Notes: generated by a model not told the origin, from the letters alone. 64,000 nt of DNA from Xenopus tropicalis (GCF_000004195.4 NC_030678.2:138075047-138139046), one strand, 5' to 3'. Positions 46,716 through 59,522 are shown, numbered from the stretch's first letter. Program-made: numbers and translations.

Positions 46716-47309
46716 TTAGTCTGTTAGGGCCCTAGTGGATTGATTTTGGTGTCCTTAACTGCTGCAATTATTCTAGGTTATAATCTATGGCTGCTCTGTT
46801 GCTTTATAAATGTTATTATTGTGTTAAAAATGGTGTGGTGTGCTATCTAAAGGGTCCAAAGAAAGACACAAATTTCCAATGCTATAAAATTCCTGTGTAT
46901 GGCAGAAAACATAATGTTTTAACTGATGCGGTACTAATTTTTGATTGTGTAGAATTCTCTAAACACATCCACGACAGAGAAATGGATGATGTTTATAGGG
47001 GGTCTTTTAATTGATTCTTCTTTACCTACAGGAGGTGTGCTCTGTATCTCTCTTCTGTAGTATGCTGCCTAAGGACAAAAGGAAAAGGAATTTCTAGTAA
47101 GTTAAATTCTCTTCTTTTGTGGGACAAGCTCTTGACCAATAGATCATTGCAAATATATGGACCTAAACGTTCTTTTTTTACTTTGTTTTGTATTTGTCTA
47201 ATAGCAATACTAAAATATGATTTTAAAATTATATTTTTGAGGGTGTTCCTGGGTTCCCCCCTTACTGTTGTAATGAAACTGAACCCTTCTCTTTTTTTGT
47301 TAATCATCA

Positions 47310-47640
47310 TGAACATTTATTTATGTAGCTAATCTTTTACATAGCCTTTTCTATTTTATCTGTCTACTATGTTGAAATTGTGGAAACCACAATAAAAAAA
47401 TAAGAGAGACCTTGTGGAAAGGTACTAGATTCCTTTTATATATATCCTTTTAATATATGCGATCGGTGGTTTAGTGATCTGTGCAGCATTGATTCAAGGG
47501 ATGAAAACATCTTTTAAATCCCATTCCTAAAAAAGGGTATTAATGAGTTGGCAAGAGTGCAGAGATATGGCTCAATGAAACTATGAGGAACGTAGGCGTT
47601 GTTTTCTCTGGAAAAAAATAGTGCTTGTATAGGGACTTGA
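47310..47640 (+). repeat. Direct repeat partner of 50395-50790, LINE-derived
   Basis: Segments 'atttatgtagctaatctt', 'ccttttctatt', 'agggatgaaaac' and 'ctctggaaaaaa..tgcttg' recur in order at 50395-50790. The words resemble the 3' half of CR1-type LINEs. Confidence 0.5.
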
Positions 47641-48100
47641 TTAGTCTTTTTAAGTACATGGCTTAAACAAAATTCTTACCCTTTGGCATAATTTCTTATC
47701 CTCAACGCTCACGACGTCTAAAGTCAGCGGAATGTGTTTCGACAATGACATTAGTAGACCTTATAGACAAATATTAAACAAGGCCCCCCTGTCCCCTTAA
47801 GACTTGAGATACAAAACTTTTGAAGCAGTGCAAGTGGCTTTTTACGGCAAGGGCAGTGAGGCTGTAGAATTCTCTGCTAGGTTATGTTGTAATGGTAGAT
47901 TATATTAATGACTTTAAGAGGTTTGAATGATTTCTTGGACAAGTATGATATAAAGGGTTATAGCAACCTCTAGATCTAGAGTTAATTTTATATATGTATG
48001 TGTATTTATATTAGTATATATGTGGGTGTTTGTGTTTGTGTATATATAGACATAGAGACAGTCTTTTCTGAACCCAAATTAACTATGTTTCTATAAAACC
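47560..48100 (+). mobile_element. Degenerate CR1-like LINE 3' end
   Basis: Broken frames resemble the CR1 C-terminal region ('ggcagtgaggctgtagaattctctg', 'atgactttaagaggtttgaatg'). They are followed by a tail ending 'gaacccaaattaactatgtt', similar to CR1 3' ends. No frame is intact. Confidence 0.45.
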
Positions 48101-49065
48101 TCTACTGAGTCTTGCTATACTGACCCTTTGCCAGAAATATGTGTTTTATATCAACTCACCAACATTTTTCTGGAATCACCCTGATGTAATCACTCCTTCA
48201 TCTGGTTACCTGCAGTAACAATCCAGTCACCCACTGACAGAATGTGCAACCAGAAATGAACATACCCTTGTCACTCAAAAGCACTAGCAGAGGCATGGCA
48301 TAGGTGGAGCAAGTGTGGCCTGAATAGGGCATGCCTTTGGAGAAGTGGCTAGGATGCATATGGATTTAAAAGGTCTGGTTTGGTGTCTCTGCTCATAGTA
48401 CAAATATTGATGTGTGCAGAAGAGTCATTAGAGGACTGATAACTTGAAAGATTCTTCAATCTGTTTTTGATTTATTAAAACTTTAGTTAGAAATGTTTAG
48501 CAAATTGACACACTTGGATGCTGGGAGAAATAACCTGGACAGTTATTTTCCAAGTGTAAAGGAATTGTTTCAGTAAAAATGGTTTTCTTACTATTAGGCA
48601 GAATCATCCCTGGCAGCAATATTAGTCATGGTTCTCTTGGTATGTATCTCGACAGGAGATGACTGATTTGTCTCTTGCCTTGTCAAGTTTCTCCAAGAAT
48701 CTTGATAGAATAATCTTGAAACTGAAATTGAATTGGTCTTAGAAATGATAACTGTTCATTTTGTGTATGTGTTCTTTGTGTTCCTTAGTATTCACATACA
48801 CTTACATGACATGCAAAAGGTGAGCTTCTTACTAATTTACATCTTTCTCGCAGAAGATAACAGGGTTTAATTTCTTATACTATTTAAAAAAGGTGCCATA
48901 CAAAAGTTACATTTTGGTCACAGAGTAATTAATTAATTACTGAATTACATCTGTTATTACAAATTGTTTTGAAAACTCCATAATTTGTGAGCTGGAGCCG
49001 TATTATGTGTGCATGTGCAGTAATTTGACCATATTTTAATTTGACTGTGCATCCTCAACATAATA

Positions 49066-49350
49066 TAGGGGTCCCCAACCTTTCTTACTCGTGAGCCACA
49101 GTCAAATGTAAAGACTTGGAGAGCAACACAAGCATCATAAAAGTTCATGGAGGTGCCAAATAAGGGCTAAGATTGGCTATTAGGGGCCTCTGTGCACCCT
49201 ATCAGCTTACAGGGGGCTTTATTTGGTAGTAAATCTAGTTTTTGTTCAACCTAAACTTGCCTCCAAGTCACGGACACTGAGAGCAACATCCAAGGGGTTG
49301 GTGATCAACATGTTGCTCACAAGCCATTGGCTGGGGATCACTGTTTTAAT
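49066..49350. mobile_element. hAT-type MITE, old copy
   Basis: TAGGGGTCCCCAACCTTTC at the left and GGCTGGGGATCACTG at the right are diverged inverted ends. The possible 8-bp flanks share only TAATA. The interior contains 'gtgagccacagtcaaatg' and 'gagagcaaca' repeated at both ends in inverted sense. Confidence 0.6.
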
Positions 49351-49474
49351 AGGATACTTTGGTAAACATAACATTTTCTATATAGGCCAACATGTTACTA
49401 CCGTTTTACTTCCATGACGTAATCTGTGTTTCTGTATATTGGCCAATATTTGTATTTTTTCCTCCTCCATTCTT

Positions 49475-50294
49475 TTTTTTTTTTTTAACAATTCTTTTAT
49501 TGAATTTTGAATGTACTTTTTGAATGTAATTTGCAGTATAATAATTACAGTATGATTTGTGCTTGTTGTACAGAAATTTAATGAAATAAAATAACAAAGA
49601 AAGCAAAAACAATTAAGTGTCATCTTTGTTGATATAGACATTGTTTGCCGTTTAACATTCTAGCTCGTGCTCTCTTGGCATACGGGTCATAAGCAGAGTT
49701 GAGACATTATTATTGTGCTCCTTTGGGTGTTGAAGTTTGGGGCTTAGGGGTGGTTTTGAAAATGGGCCCATCTCCAGCTTATGTTAGAGTTATGAGTCCT
49801 AGGGGGGTTCAGAGTCTATCCACGAAGCCCATACTCTGTCAAATTTTTGAGGGCAGCCTCTCCTCATGTATGTGAGCTTATATAGGGATATAGATTTGTT
49901 AATCATGGATTCCCATGCTGTGATTTTTGGGCCCTCAGGTGATTTCCAGTATGGAGCAATTATTTTTTTTTTGCATACATGCACAATATAAGGATTAATG
50001 TTCTTTCAGCTCTCCTGGGCAATAGGTCTTCAATCTGATTGCTATTGGGTCTAATGGGAGTATCAGGTTCATCCTATTCCTTATAATGTTCGCTATTTTC
50101 CCCCAGAAGCACTGTGCCCGTGGGCAGGCCCATACCATGTTCATGAAGTCAGTGGGGGAATAGCGGGGGACCTGGGGCATTCCTGTCCTATTTCTGGGTT
50201 TATTTTGTGTAACCTCTGGTGTGTAAGGTATATACAATAAAGATATTTTAGATTGTTAATCTATCTCTACTGCTGATGATCTCTTCAAAAGTTG
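49475..50294 (-). mobile_element. 5'-truncated L1-clade LINE with 15-bp target duplication
   Basis: TCCTCCTCCATTCTT occurs at 49460-49474 and again at 50295-50309. Read on the - strand, the insert encodes the C-terminal end of an L1-type ORF2: a FMNMVWACPRAQCFWGKI region at about 50130, then IAPYWKSPEGPKI and LTYMRRGCPQKFDRVWASW at about 49950-49820. A 3' region with AATAAA follows, and about 15 bases later a poly-A run (poly-T at 49475-49486 on the + strand). The clean duplication and tail show a target-primed insertion. Confidence 0.85.
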
Positions 50295-50394
50295 TCCTCC
50301 TCCATTCTTGTAGTTAAATGTGTGTTATCAAAGAGGATAATAACTTTCTTAAAACTGCGTCACCATACAGGTATTATGTATTTATGATTATGTA

Positions 50395-50790
50395 TTTATT
50401 TATGTAGCTAATCTTCTTCAGCTTTTACTTAGCCTTTTCTATTAATTTGTCCATTGTAGCAAAATTGATTGTGGCGAAATATAATGAATTGGGTACTTAT
50501 CTTGCAGTGCTATATTTTGGAGCATGGATGGTAAATTGTTACCCAAAATAAGAAAGACCTCATGGAATGGTACCAGATTCCTTCATACAGTACATGCTAT
50601 CAGTGGTTGTTACTTTACAAAGGGCATTGACTAGAGGGATGAAAACTTTTCTAAAGCCCCAGCCCTAAAGTAGCATAGTAATGAGCTGGAAATTATTATG
50701 CAGGAATGGCACAATTAAAATATGATGAAGGACTATTCAAGTGGGGGTGGTTTTCTCCGGGGAAAAAGGTGCTTGCTTAGGGGCATAAGT
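50395..50790 (+). repeat. Direct repeat partner of 47310-47640
   Basis: Same order of shared words as the 47.3-kb segment, with an insertion of about 80 bases near 50460-50540. It lies just beyond the L1 insertion. Confidence 0.5.
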
Positions 50791-51170
50791 AGTTATGTTA
50801 TTAAGGGTAATAACATTCTTCCAATTGCATCACCATACAGGTGATATTTGTTGACTGTTGGCTTGTGTTGCCTATTTGAATACACATTTTGTTTTTAAAG
50901 TATAACATTATTTTGAAGGGTTTATTTTGTACGTATTTATAACTTTATTTATAGGGGGCTACCAGGATATGCAACTCTTTACAGGTTTACAATATAGAAA
51001 AGGACACACAGGGAGCACAAACAATGTAAAAAAGAAGTATAAGTATACAGAGATTAAGGGTGATGTTGTAAGAGATATAGATGGAAGGAGGTCACTTCCC
51101 TATGGAGATTACAATATAAGTGGGTTGATAAAATACAAACAAAATAGGAGGTCAAGATGTGGGCCAAGAC

Positions 51171-51643
51171 CAGGCGCGGATTTGTGACGAGGCCACAAAG
51201 GCCCAGGCCTAGGGCGGCACAAATTTACATACGGCATGCCGCCTCGCTGCACAGTTTTTGCTCCCGTACGGAGTGATGGGGACCTCTCCCCTCTGCTCCA
51301 TATGGGAGTTTAAAAGATTGCTGTTGTGCTTGCGCTTGCGCGCGGGGGGGTTCGCGCTGTGCGGGGGGGCGGATGAGGGGGTGGCCTTGGGGCGCCCGGT
51401 CAAGAAATCCGGCGCTGGCCCCGGCCTTAGTGGGCCCCAGAGGCCCAGTTCGACCCTTGCCGGCGCTCCCCCAACTGACTGTTCCTCCCCTGGCACGTTC
51501 AATTTATACGCGCTCGGGGAGGACGTCAGGTGGGGGGGTTAGGGGGGCCCCTGGGGGGGGTAAGGGACACGGCTGGCTGGGGCACCTGCAGGGCCCCTGG
51601 GGCGGGAGCCCCGGTGGGCCCTGCACCCCCCAGTCCGACCCTG
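51171..51643. mobile_element. Fused GC-rich hAT MITE remnants
   Basis: The left end CAGGCGCGGATTTGTGACG belongs to one hAT-like family and the right end CCCCAGTCCGACCCTG to the 23488 family. The flanks do not match each other, so this is two elements joined or one inside another. The GC-rich open frames here are by-products of base composition. Confidence 0.6.
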
Positions 51644-51693
51644 GAGGTGGGAGTCAAGTTAGCTGGGGACTGCAATAGTCTGATGGGCTAGAA

Positions 51694-51879
51694 CAGTGGT
51701 TCTCAACCTCCCTAATGCCGCGACCCTTTCATACAGTGTCTCATGTTGTGGTGACCCCCAACCATAAAATTATTCCTAAGACCATGGGAAATATGTGTTT
51801 TCCAATGGTCTTAGGCGACTGCTGTGAAAGGGTTGTTTGACCCCCAAAGGAGTCGCGACCCACAGGTTGAGAACCGCTT
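51694..51879. mobile_element. SPIN-like hAT (Buster group) non-autonomous copy
   Basis: CAGTGGTTCTCAACCTCCC at the left and GGTTGAGAACCGCTT at the right, flanked by GGCTAGAA (51686-51693) and GTCTAGAA (51880-51887), a 7/8 match with central TA. It has 'ctaagaccat' and 'atggtcttag' in inverted sense near 51777 and 51807. Better preserved than the copy at 34599. Confidence 0.85.
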
Positions 51880-51887
51880 GTCTAGAA

Positions 51888-54823
51888 AATGGACAATATC
51901 ACAAAAGAAGGTATTTACAGCAACATTAGTAAAAACTTACTGCATTGCTCTTGACCACCATCCTAAGGTTGAAGACATTACATATTTATATTTGTTCTAA
52001 ACATGCCAGAGATGATATATTACAACTTGAGAGCACAGCAAGCCTATTTATTTAAAAATTTAAAAAGCTTGCTCTCACACTCTGGAATGTAATAGCATAA
52101 TAAAATATGCATGCAACTAAGAGTGTGATTATCACTTAAATACATTATCACATCTTAAATATATCTGCTTTGTATCTTTTCAACAAAGAATATTCAAGAC
52201 AGCTAAGAACATCTCACTCAGTACTTGTTAAATATATCTGCTTGTGTGATGGTGGCTGGTTATAATCTCATATATGCACCATTTATATGTTTAAATAGTA
52301 AAACAATCAACAAACTGTACTGAAAAATTATACTGTTAATGCAATGCCCAGTATTGCTAAATGATTATTAAGAAGGAATCCATAATAAAAACTGACTACT
52401 GACACATTCATTTTGTTTTCCTTTTTTGCTGAACAGTGAGCAATATTATTCAGTATAAAACAACAAGATAAGGGCAACATCAGCAACAACAAATAAAAAA
52501 TGATAAATATATGGATATCCCGGGAGAAAATAAAATACCAGACATAATTTTAAAACCACAGAATGAATTGGTCAGTTAATATTCTGTTACTGTGGCTGGA
52601 CCTAGCATATAATGCTAAATCAGCTACTTGGCAAGGAAACTATTGTTGTGCAATGTAATATATACACAAAAGATGTTAGAAAATAAACTATGGTTATGAA
52701 AAAACTAACAAAAATGTAATCTAAAGTCTATTTTTTGCATTGTAGTGATTCAAATATCTTGTACTAGAATGCAGTTTATGCAGACATATTTCAGGTCTAT
52801 AAAATACAAAAGACTTCATGCAATCTATGTATCTTTGCTTCAAAGATGGTGCCTAGGTGCCTTATGGCTACTGCAACCCTATGGTAGTGGCAACCTTTTT
52901 TTTTTTTTTATCTATTTGCCATTTTAAGGCACTTTGTATGCTTTTAGTTAATTTGGCCAGATCAGTCGCACTTATATTGTATTTGTATATTCTATTTAGC
53001 CTCGGAGTTCTCCCACAACCCCCTTCTGTGTATCCATTTTAAGGCACTATTGGAAAGCTGTTTTGTTTTTTTACTGATCTTAGTCCATCTCTTCCAATAT
53101 AAACAGAGTAATTTGGAGCTCTGTATAAGCACACCCCTACCTTCACAAGGTACAGGTGTACAGATAAACAACAATTCATTATGTAGAGAACTTATGTGTG
53201 TACTGGTTATAAGTTTAATCAATAGCACCCTTTTATCAGTGAAAACTACTGTATTAATAAGAATGCATAAAGGCATATTTATCAAAGGGTAAACAGACAA
53301 TTTACCCTAATTAGACAGCAGGGGTTTCTGCCATGTAGCAAGGTGATTCTGTTCTGCCTGGTGTTAGAGATTTAAGGCAGCAAATTACAATGGTGAATCA
53401 TCAGATTGGGATTATTATACTGAGTATTGGTATAATTTATTATATTTAATGAGTATAATCATAATCACAGATGGCGATAACTGTATGTTGAAAGTGACTT
53501 CGACCCATTGTTGTGCTTACGTCTTACACTTTTGTGTTGAACCCTAAAATTTCAGTTTACCAATGAATTTGGTAAAAAAAAGTTAGTTTATAAAGAATCC
53601 ATTCATCCTTGGTATTTGGCAACAGTACATTCTCTGGACTATTACTTCTAGCAAATCTCCTTTGGTTTCTTTCCTGAAATAGTTTACTTTTTTGCTTATT
53701 TCTTCAAAATCTCATAAAACACAAACGCCTTCTCTTTCAGCCTAGAAGAGTAAGATAGTTGCGACTCAGCCAATGACCAGTCAGAGCTGCTCCTGCCATG
53801 AGACAAGTTCAGAACCATGCCTCAGGCGGCAGAGAGTGGCCAGTTACCCGCAATAAAAATGCCTCTGGTAGCTTTAAGAGCTGAATTTTTATTTTCTAAA
53901 ACCGAAATTCAGCTCTGCAATTCAGCCCCCTGGACCCGCTCCAATGCTAAAGTTGTGAGTTTGGAGCAGTAAAGAGGTGGCGGCATCAGGACTGCTACCT
54001 CAGGCACAGCATCCCAAGGATTGGCACTGTGACCAGTGTAAGTGAGAATTATTGCTGGCAAAAGACCTAGCAGATACATACTGTAACTAACAAAAGCTTT
54101 GTGCTACTAATTTTTGTCAGCGTGAAATCTTGCAGCAATGCCCTCGTGCTATGACTGTATTACATTGACAAGCAAGTACCATGTCTCTTATTTTTTTAAA
54201 TGTGGGGCTAATGTATTAATGCTCGAATTTGCATTTTTTCTGCTATTCAATTTTTTTTGTGCTTAAACTCCCGAATTCAAATGTTTCCAAAACTTAAATG
54301 TTTATTAACTTGAAAAACTTGAATGTAAAACTTTGGCATCTAAAAGCTTGCTAGTTCATGTACAAGTCAATGGCACTTTGTCCTAGGCACAATTTAAGGG
54401 TTTTTTTGTTTTCAATTTAAGTTATTTACATTTTCTGAGAGTTTGTAGATCCATTGAAATTGCTTAGTAGAATACAAATGTGGTATATTTTCATGGTTTT
54501 ATTCAACTGAAGTTTGTATAGTGCTTTAGTGCCATTTGGAGAAGAACAATCACAGGGCCTGATGGACAGTGTAAGATCTGGGATGCAAGCAGATTTCTAT
54601 GACCACTTGGAGATAAGATATTTAAGTAAAAAAAAGAGAACTGAGAAGCAGTCGAAGTGCAGCCAGAGCCGCCAGCTAATGATCACACAAACTAGGAAAA
54701 AGCCTTGCAGCATGTACATCATTAAGCATTATCCTTGAATAAGCATTAGGTGCACATGCTAGGATCATGGGTCCTTGGGATAAACTTGTCTCCAGGACTT
54801 TGAGACCATCCTAAAGGAAACAT
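51888..54823. other. No gene seen, one dispersed repeat
   Basis: Only the repeat at 53820-53910 stands out. A 'gctaatgtattaatgctcgaattt' stretch at 54208 resembles a MITE end. Confidence 0.45.
53820..53910 (+). repeat. Dispersed repeat, partner at 58015-58110
   Basis: Shared order: 'ggcagagagtggccagttacc', 'aaaaatgcctctg', 'ctttaagagc', then an inverted 'aattcagctct'. Not assigned to a family. Confidence 0.5.
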
Positions 54824-55313
54824 TTAAAGGCCTCATTTAAACTATACCCCAAGAATGAATACTTAACAAATGCATAGTTTATATTATGCTAAGTGACCTA
54901 TTAAACAATCTCTCCAAACTGGAATATATATCAGTAAATATTGCCCTTTTACATCCTTTCCCTTGAGCCACCATTTAGTGATGGGCTGTGAGTTCCCTAA
55001 GAGATCACATGACCAGAAATAATGCAGCTCTAACTGTAACAGGCAGAAGCAAAAGGCAGAACTCTGTCCATTCATTGGCTGATGGGGCCTAGCATGTATG
55101 TGTGCCTTGGCTTGTTTGTGTGCACTTTGAATCCTATGATCCCCAGAGGGAAAATGGCAATTTTCTATTTAGGAGTACCCAACAGCATATAAAAAAGTAA
55201 TGCTATATTTTTATGAAAATGGTTTATTTAGATGAAGCAGGGTTTTACATGTGAATTTGTTAATGAAATTTTGATAGAGATCAACATTGTTTGGGGGTAT
55301 AGTTTTCCTTTAA
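54824..55313. mobile_element. T2-like MITE
   Basis: TTAAAGG plus AAACTATACCCC at the left (separated by a few bases) and GGGGGTATAGTTTTCCTTTAA at the right. A reverse fragment of the family is at 19540-19770. Confidence 0.6.
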
Positions 55314-56269
55314 TCACAACCACAGTTGTTGCATGAATCTATGCCATTCATTTAACATAATTGTGTCTAAAGTCACTTCTTGCACTTGCTTATAGTGCAC
55401 CTATTCACACCACTAAACTCAACAAAACATGGCACCCAAAAATGCATTTTCCACACTGCACTTGCTGTCATAAACTAACCCTTTAGTTTACCATTGGTGA
55501 AAATATGTACTCAGGACATCTACTGTCTAAATACACAATCTCTTCTATCAGAAAAGATTGACAGCTACAATTGTGCAATCAGAATTCGTGTTTCAGGCAC
55601 AACACATTTCTAAGGTGTGGATTTTCCAATTGAACCTATATGTAAAATAAAAATCCTTCATTCACAAATGAATAAATGACTTCCTTATGAGTTGTTTATC
55701 CTATCACATTTCTTTTGATACATTCATTGTTGTAATTTGGAGTTACACATAATGCAGGTTTATAATTAAAATGAAAAACAGAAGTGGGAAGAGAATTATG
55801 TCAGTCTTTTAGTTTGGTGAAGAAATAAGTCTATGTGGAATAGTCAAACACCCAGAAAATCCGCTACAGCTGTGAGCACAACAGCTGCAAAGGATATCAT
55901 AGGAAGTTGAGCATTAGAGGATTGTAAAAATTGTTAAAATTGTTACATGTTGTCATCAGCATGTCATCTATTTACCTTCAACAGACATGTACCGCTTTAT
56001 TACAAGACCTAATATTATACATGCTTTATTCTTCCAGGCTGGGCAGGTGCTAAAAAGTTAGGAAACACTAAGGGAAACCGATTTACAGAAATACAGAAGG
56101 TCAAAAACCAGAAGGCCAAAGCTAATTTTGCATCTCTGTGTACTTTTTAACTTTCAACTTCTTGCTTGCATAGGTTACCTGCAGGTACCACGGATTTCTC
56201 CCAGAAATGTACAGAAAGTTTTATTGGCTCAGATAAATATTAGATATTTGATTTTTCTATCCTTCTGGG

Positions 56270-56477
56270 CAGGGTCGGACTGGGCCGCCGGGACACCGGG
56301 AAAAATCCCGGCTCTAGTCTAGACGCTTTAAATTTATGTGCTCGGGGGAGGATGTCGGGTGGGGGGCCCTGCGAGTGGGGTTAGGGGGGCCCCTCGGGGG
56401 GGCTATGGACTCGGGCACCTGTAGGGCCCCCGGGGTGGGAGCCCCGTTGGGCCCTTCCCCCCCTCAGTCCGACTCTG
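56270..56477. mobile_element. hAT-type MITE with 7/8 target duplication
   Basis: CAGGGTCGGACTGGGCC at the left and CTCAGTCCGACTCTG at the right, flanked by CTTCTGGG (56262-56269) and CCTCTGGG (56478-56485). Confidence 0.8.
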
Positions 56478-57515
56478 CCTCTGGGGCAGGGGTTGATGTG
56501 GCTAAGGTACAGTCTCTGTAGAGAACTACAAAATATGCCATCTCTATATAAATAAAGGAGAATAATTGTTTTTATTAGTAATTAGTAAACTTATTTGTTG
56601 GCTGATGCAATTTCATGTGCATTTGTCCATGATTTATGATGAATGAATGGATAAGATATACTGTAGCTGATTAAGAGAGGGGAAGGCATGAACTAGGGAA
56701 AAAAATTAGGACTTATTGGGACAGACTGATGATTTGGTGGATAGATTGTGAGAACTTGAGTAGAAATTTAATTAAAATGCAGTGAAATAAGTTCATGTGA
56801 ATTACGATTATAGCCAGGTTTGTATGTACTAGCCCAGTTATGTACTATGTGTCTAGTATGTACTAGCCCAGTTATTAGCATCATAAAAGAGTTAATTAAC
56901 CACTACAAGCACTCTCGCACCCTTTCCCCATAGTGAGTTAAGCATAAAACCAGTTCATTAAAGGTACTTGCATCAAAATTCCCTTTTTGCACTTCCAAAT
57001 AGTTGTGCACAGTGCAATTCCAAATTGAGTGCTGCTGTGCCTATAGAAGCAGAGAAACCTTCATGCCCAGCATCCATTGGTGAAAGAACTGAGCGCTTAT
57101 GTCCCTTGCACAGCACCATTAGCACACTTCTTGCAGAATTGCAAGTGATTTGCAATGAGATTATTTTAATTTTGCACTTGTGTTCAACTTGGCTAATTGC
57201 AAGGGGAAGTCGTGCCTGATGCAAATGCAGTGCGCCTGGCAGAATTAATTCAGGAACAGCTTCCCCTTGTGACCACAATAACAATGAAATTCTGGGTAAA
57301 AATACTCCATTGTGGGGAAGAAAACATGGTGACTGTACTTTGCCCACTGCACTTAGAGACATTGACCTCTAAAGTGTTTTCAAATATTTTAGACAGTCTT
57401 TTAAAAATGTTATGTTGTTGTTGGTTTACCTGATTCATAATGTCAACACCCTGCTTGTGTGTCTACTTTTTCCTTTATGGCATATTTATTTTAAATTATT
57501 CTGAATTATGACTTT

Positions 57516-57551
<36 letters not shown>
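57516..57551. repeat. (GCA)12 trinucleotide repeat
   Basis: Twelve uninterrupted GCA units in AT-rich non-coding sequence. Confidence 0.95.
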
Positions 57552-57553
<2 letters not shown>

Positions 57554-58014
57554 ATTTATTTATATAGAAACATATGGCACATTTGGGAAATCTGTAAATG
57601 GGTGAAGGTTTGAATTTGTCTTAGGCAGTGTTGAAAGTAAAATTATAAAGCTCACCCTCATCTCACATTTCAATCCCAAAACAACTCCATGAAGTTTTCT
57701 GTGTTATCCTCCCTGTTGCACCTCTATCCTGTAAACTTGTGATGGTCTTCGTAAGATCAAGTCCTTATGTACTGTATAATTTGCCTGTTCCCATGAGCAG
57801 ACTGTATTTGAGCTATAGCTTCAAATCAAGAGAAATTAAGCTGACATTTCCAATATTCCTTAAGAAAGTAAAGTTGCTATTTGCTAAATTATACAGTATG
57901 TGGGGCTTTCCTCCAACCCCTCTGCCTTCCATAATCTGGAGGTCCTTCCACAGTAACAATCATCCTTCAAAAGATAAAACAACATAGGGCTCATTTACAC
58001 CCCCAAGAACCTTG

Positions 58015-58110
58015 CCACAGATGGCAGTAAGAGGCCAGTTACCAGGGCGTCAAAAAATGCCTCTGCTAACTTTAAGAGCCAAATTTCGTTTTTTAAAACA
58101 TAAATTCAGC
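58015..58110 (+). repeat. Dispersed repeat, partner at 53820-53910
   Basis: See the shared words listed for the partner. This copy starts 'ggcagtaagaggccagttacc'. Confidence 0.5.
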
Positions 58111-59522
58111 TCTTCTAGTGGAGAGAGTTCAATAACGATCTATGCACTAGTGATGTGGCCCTCCTAGGACCGGTTTCCACACTGAAGAGGTAAGCACAGA
58201 TTGGGTGATGGGGGTGCCATCACTGGCTACCATTACCTCCTAACCATGCAGTAGTTCCAGATGCAGCGCAATTCTATCCGATTCATGCCCACATTTATCC
58301 CGCAATGACGAATGAGTTTTTTGAAAATGGTGCATTTTGGAAAAAACATTGTAATTGCGTTAGGGTAAGTGAATGCAACCTTATGTAGAACAGAGATCGG
58401 GGGGCAGTGAGGTCTGATGAGCTTATCATATGGGCAAATCTTTCCCCAATTTGGCCTCCCACTGAATATGGCTGATTCTTTGGCTCCTGTTAAATAAATG
58501 GATCATAATAGGGGCAACATTGCCCTGTTGCCCCCATTTACACAGGGAAAAAAGATGCAGACTTAGTCTGGGATGGCCGTGTTAGACTCCAGTGTTGGTT
58601 TGTTTCTGGCTAGTTTAAGTCTCCCCCCTGTACAATAGCTGTCAATGTGAGAGATCACATCACTTGGAAAATATGACTAAAAAGTGCATCATTTTCAGAG
58701 CTTTTGATTTAAAAAATACTTTCTTTGTGTATGCTGAAGAATACTAATGTGTCTTTAAAAGGGGATTTGGACATTTTTTTGATCTGTGGAATTCAGAATC
58801 TAGCTCTTAGGTTATGTTTTACTTGGTTATGCAGAAACAAACAATAAATAAACACACAAAGTAATGAAAGGAATGCACATCTTATTTACTGGCAGAATGC
58901 TCAGCAAAGCATTACTGCAGGAGAACTGATTTTTCCAATTTAGGGCAAAGTTATAATAAAAGCAAGAGATATAAATAAGTGATGACTATGATGTACATTT
59001 ATCTCTTTGTCTGTGTCTTCTGGCTGGCAGGTTGTTTACATTTTATATTGCATCCATAATAGGAAAAGTAGTTGTTCATTACTAACCTAACAAGGAAAAA
59101 AACGCATACAAAATAACAAGAAAACATACAGTAAAGTAACAGTATATGTAACAACATCTCTTGGCTGAAAAATCAAAGATATTGAATTAGTCAACCACAC
59201 AATTTGACATTAAAGTAACTCCAAGTCACCCCCAAAAAGTCTAATTTTACTAACAGCTTCTGGATATCCCTAAACTCTCTCTCTATGGAGAGAAGAAAAT
59301 GAATCCTGTATTTGCCTTGTGCACCTATGAGAGACAGGCAATCCATGAAGTCTTTTTCTTTCTCTTCTTAATACAGCATTGGAACACAGCTATTCTTCAC
59401 CACCTACTAGTGGGATTGAACCAAAAAGAAGCTAATAAAATGTTCAGCTTCTTTTTAGTCATTTTGCATTTGTCCTAGCAGTATAGGAGAACAAGAACGA
59501 ATATTCCTGGGGTAGCACTTAA

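Larger units (their letters stand above)
56478..59520. other. No gene seen, (GCA)12 and one dispersed repeat
   Basis: The open frames at 57.0-57.4 kb on both strands overlap each other and match nothing I know. Confidence 0.45.

Noticed and set aside
46787..47014. A 75-codon frame rich in Cys and Tyr
   Set aside because: It lies next to degenerate LINE sequence and matches no family I know; too short to support.
51258..51678. GC-rich open frames suggesting a gene with a CpG island
   Set aside because: They lie wholly inside fused hAT MITE remnants, and the frames follow from low stop-codon density in GC-rich DNA.
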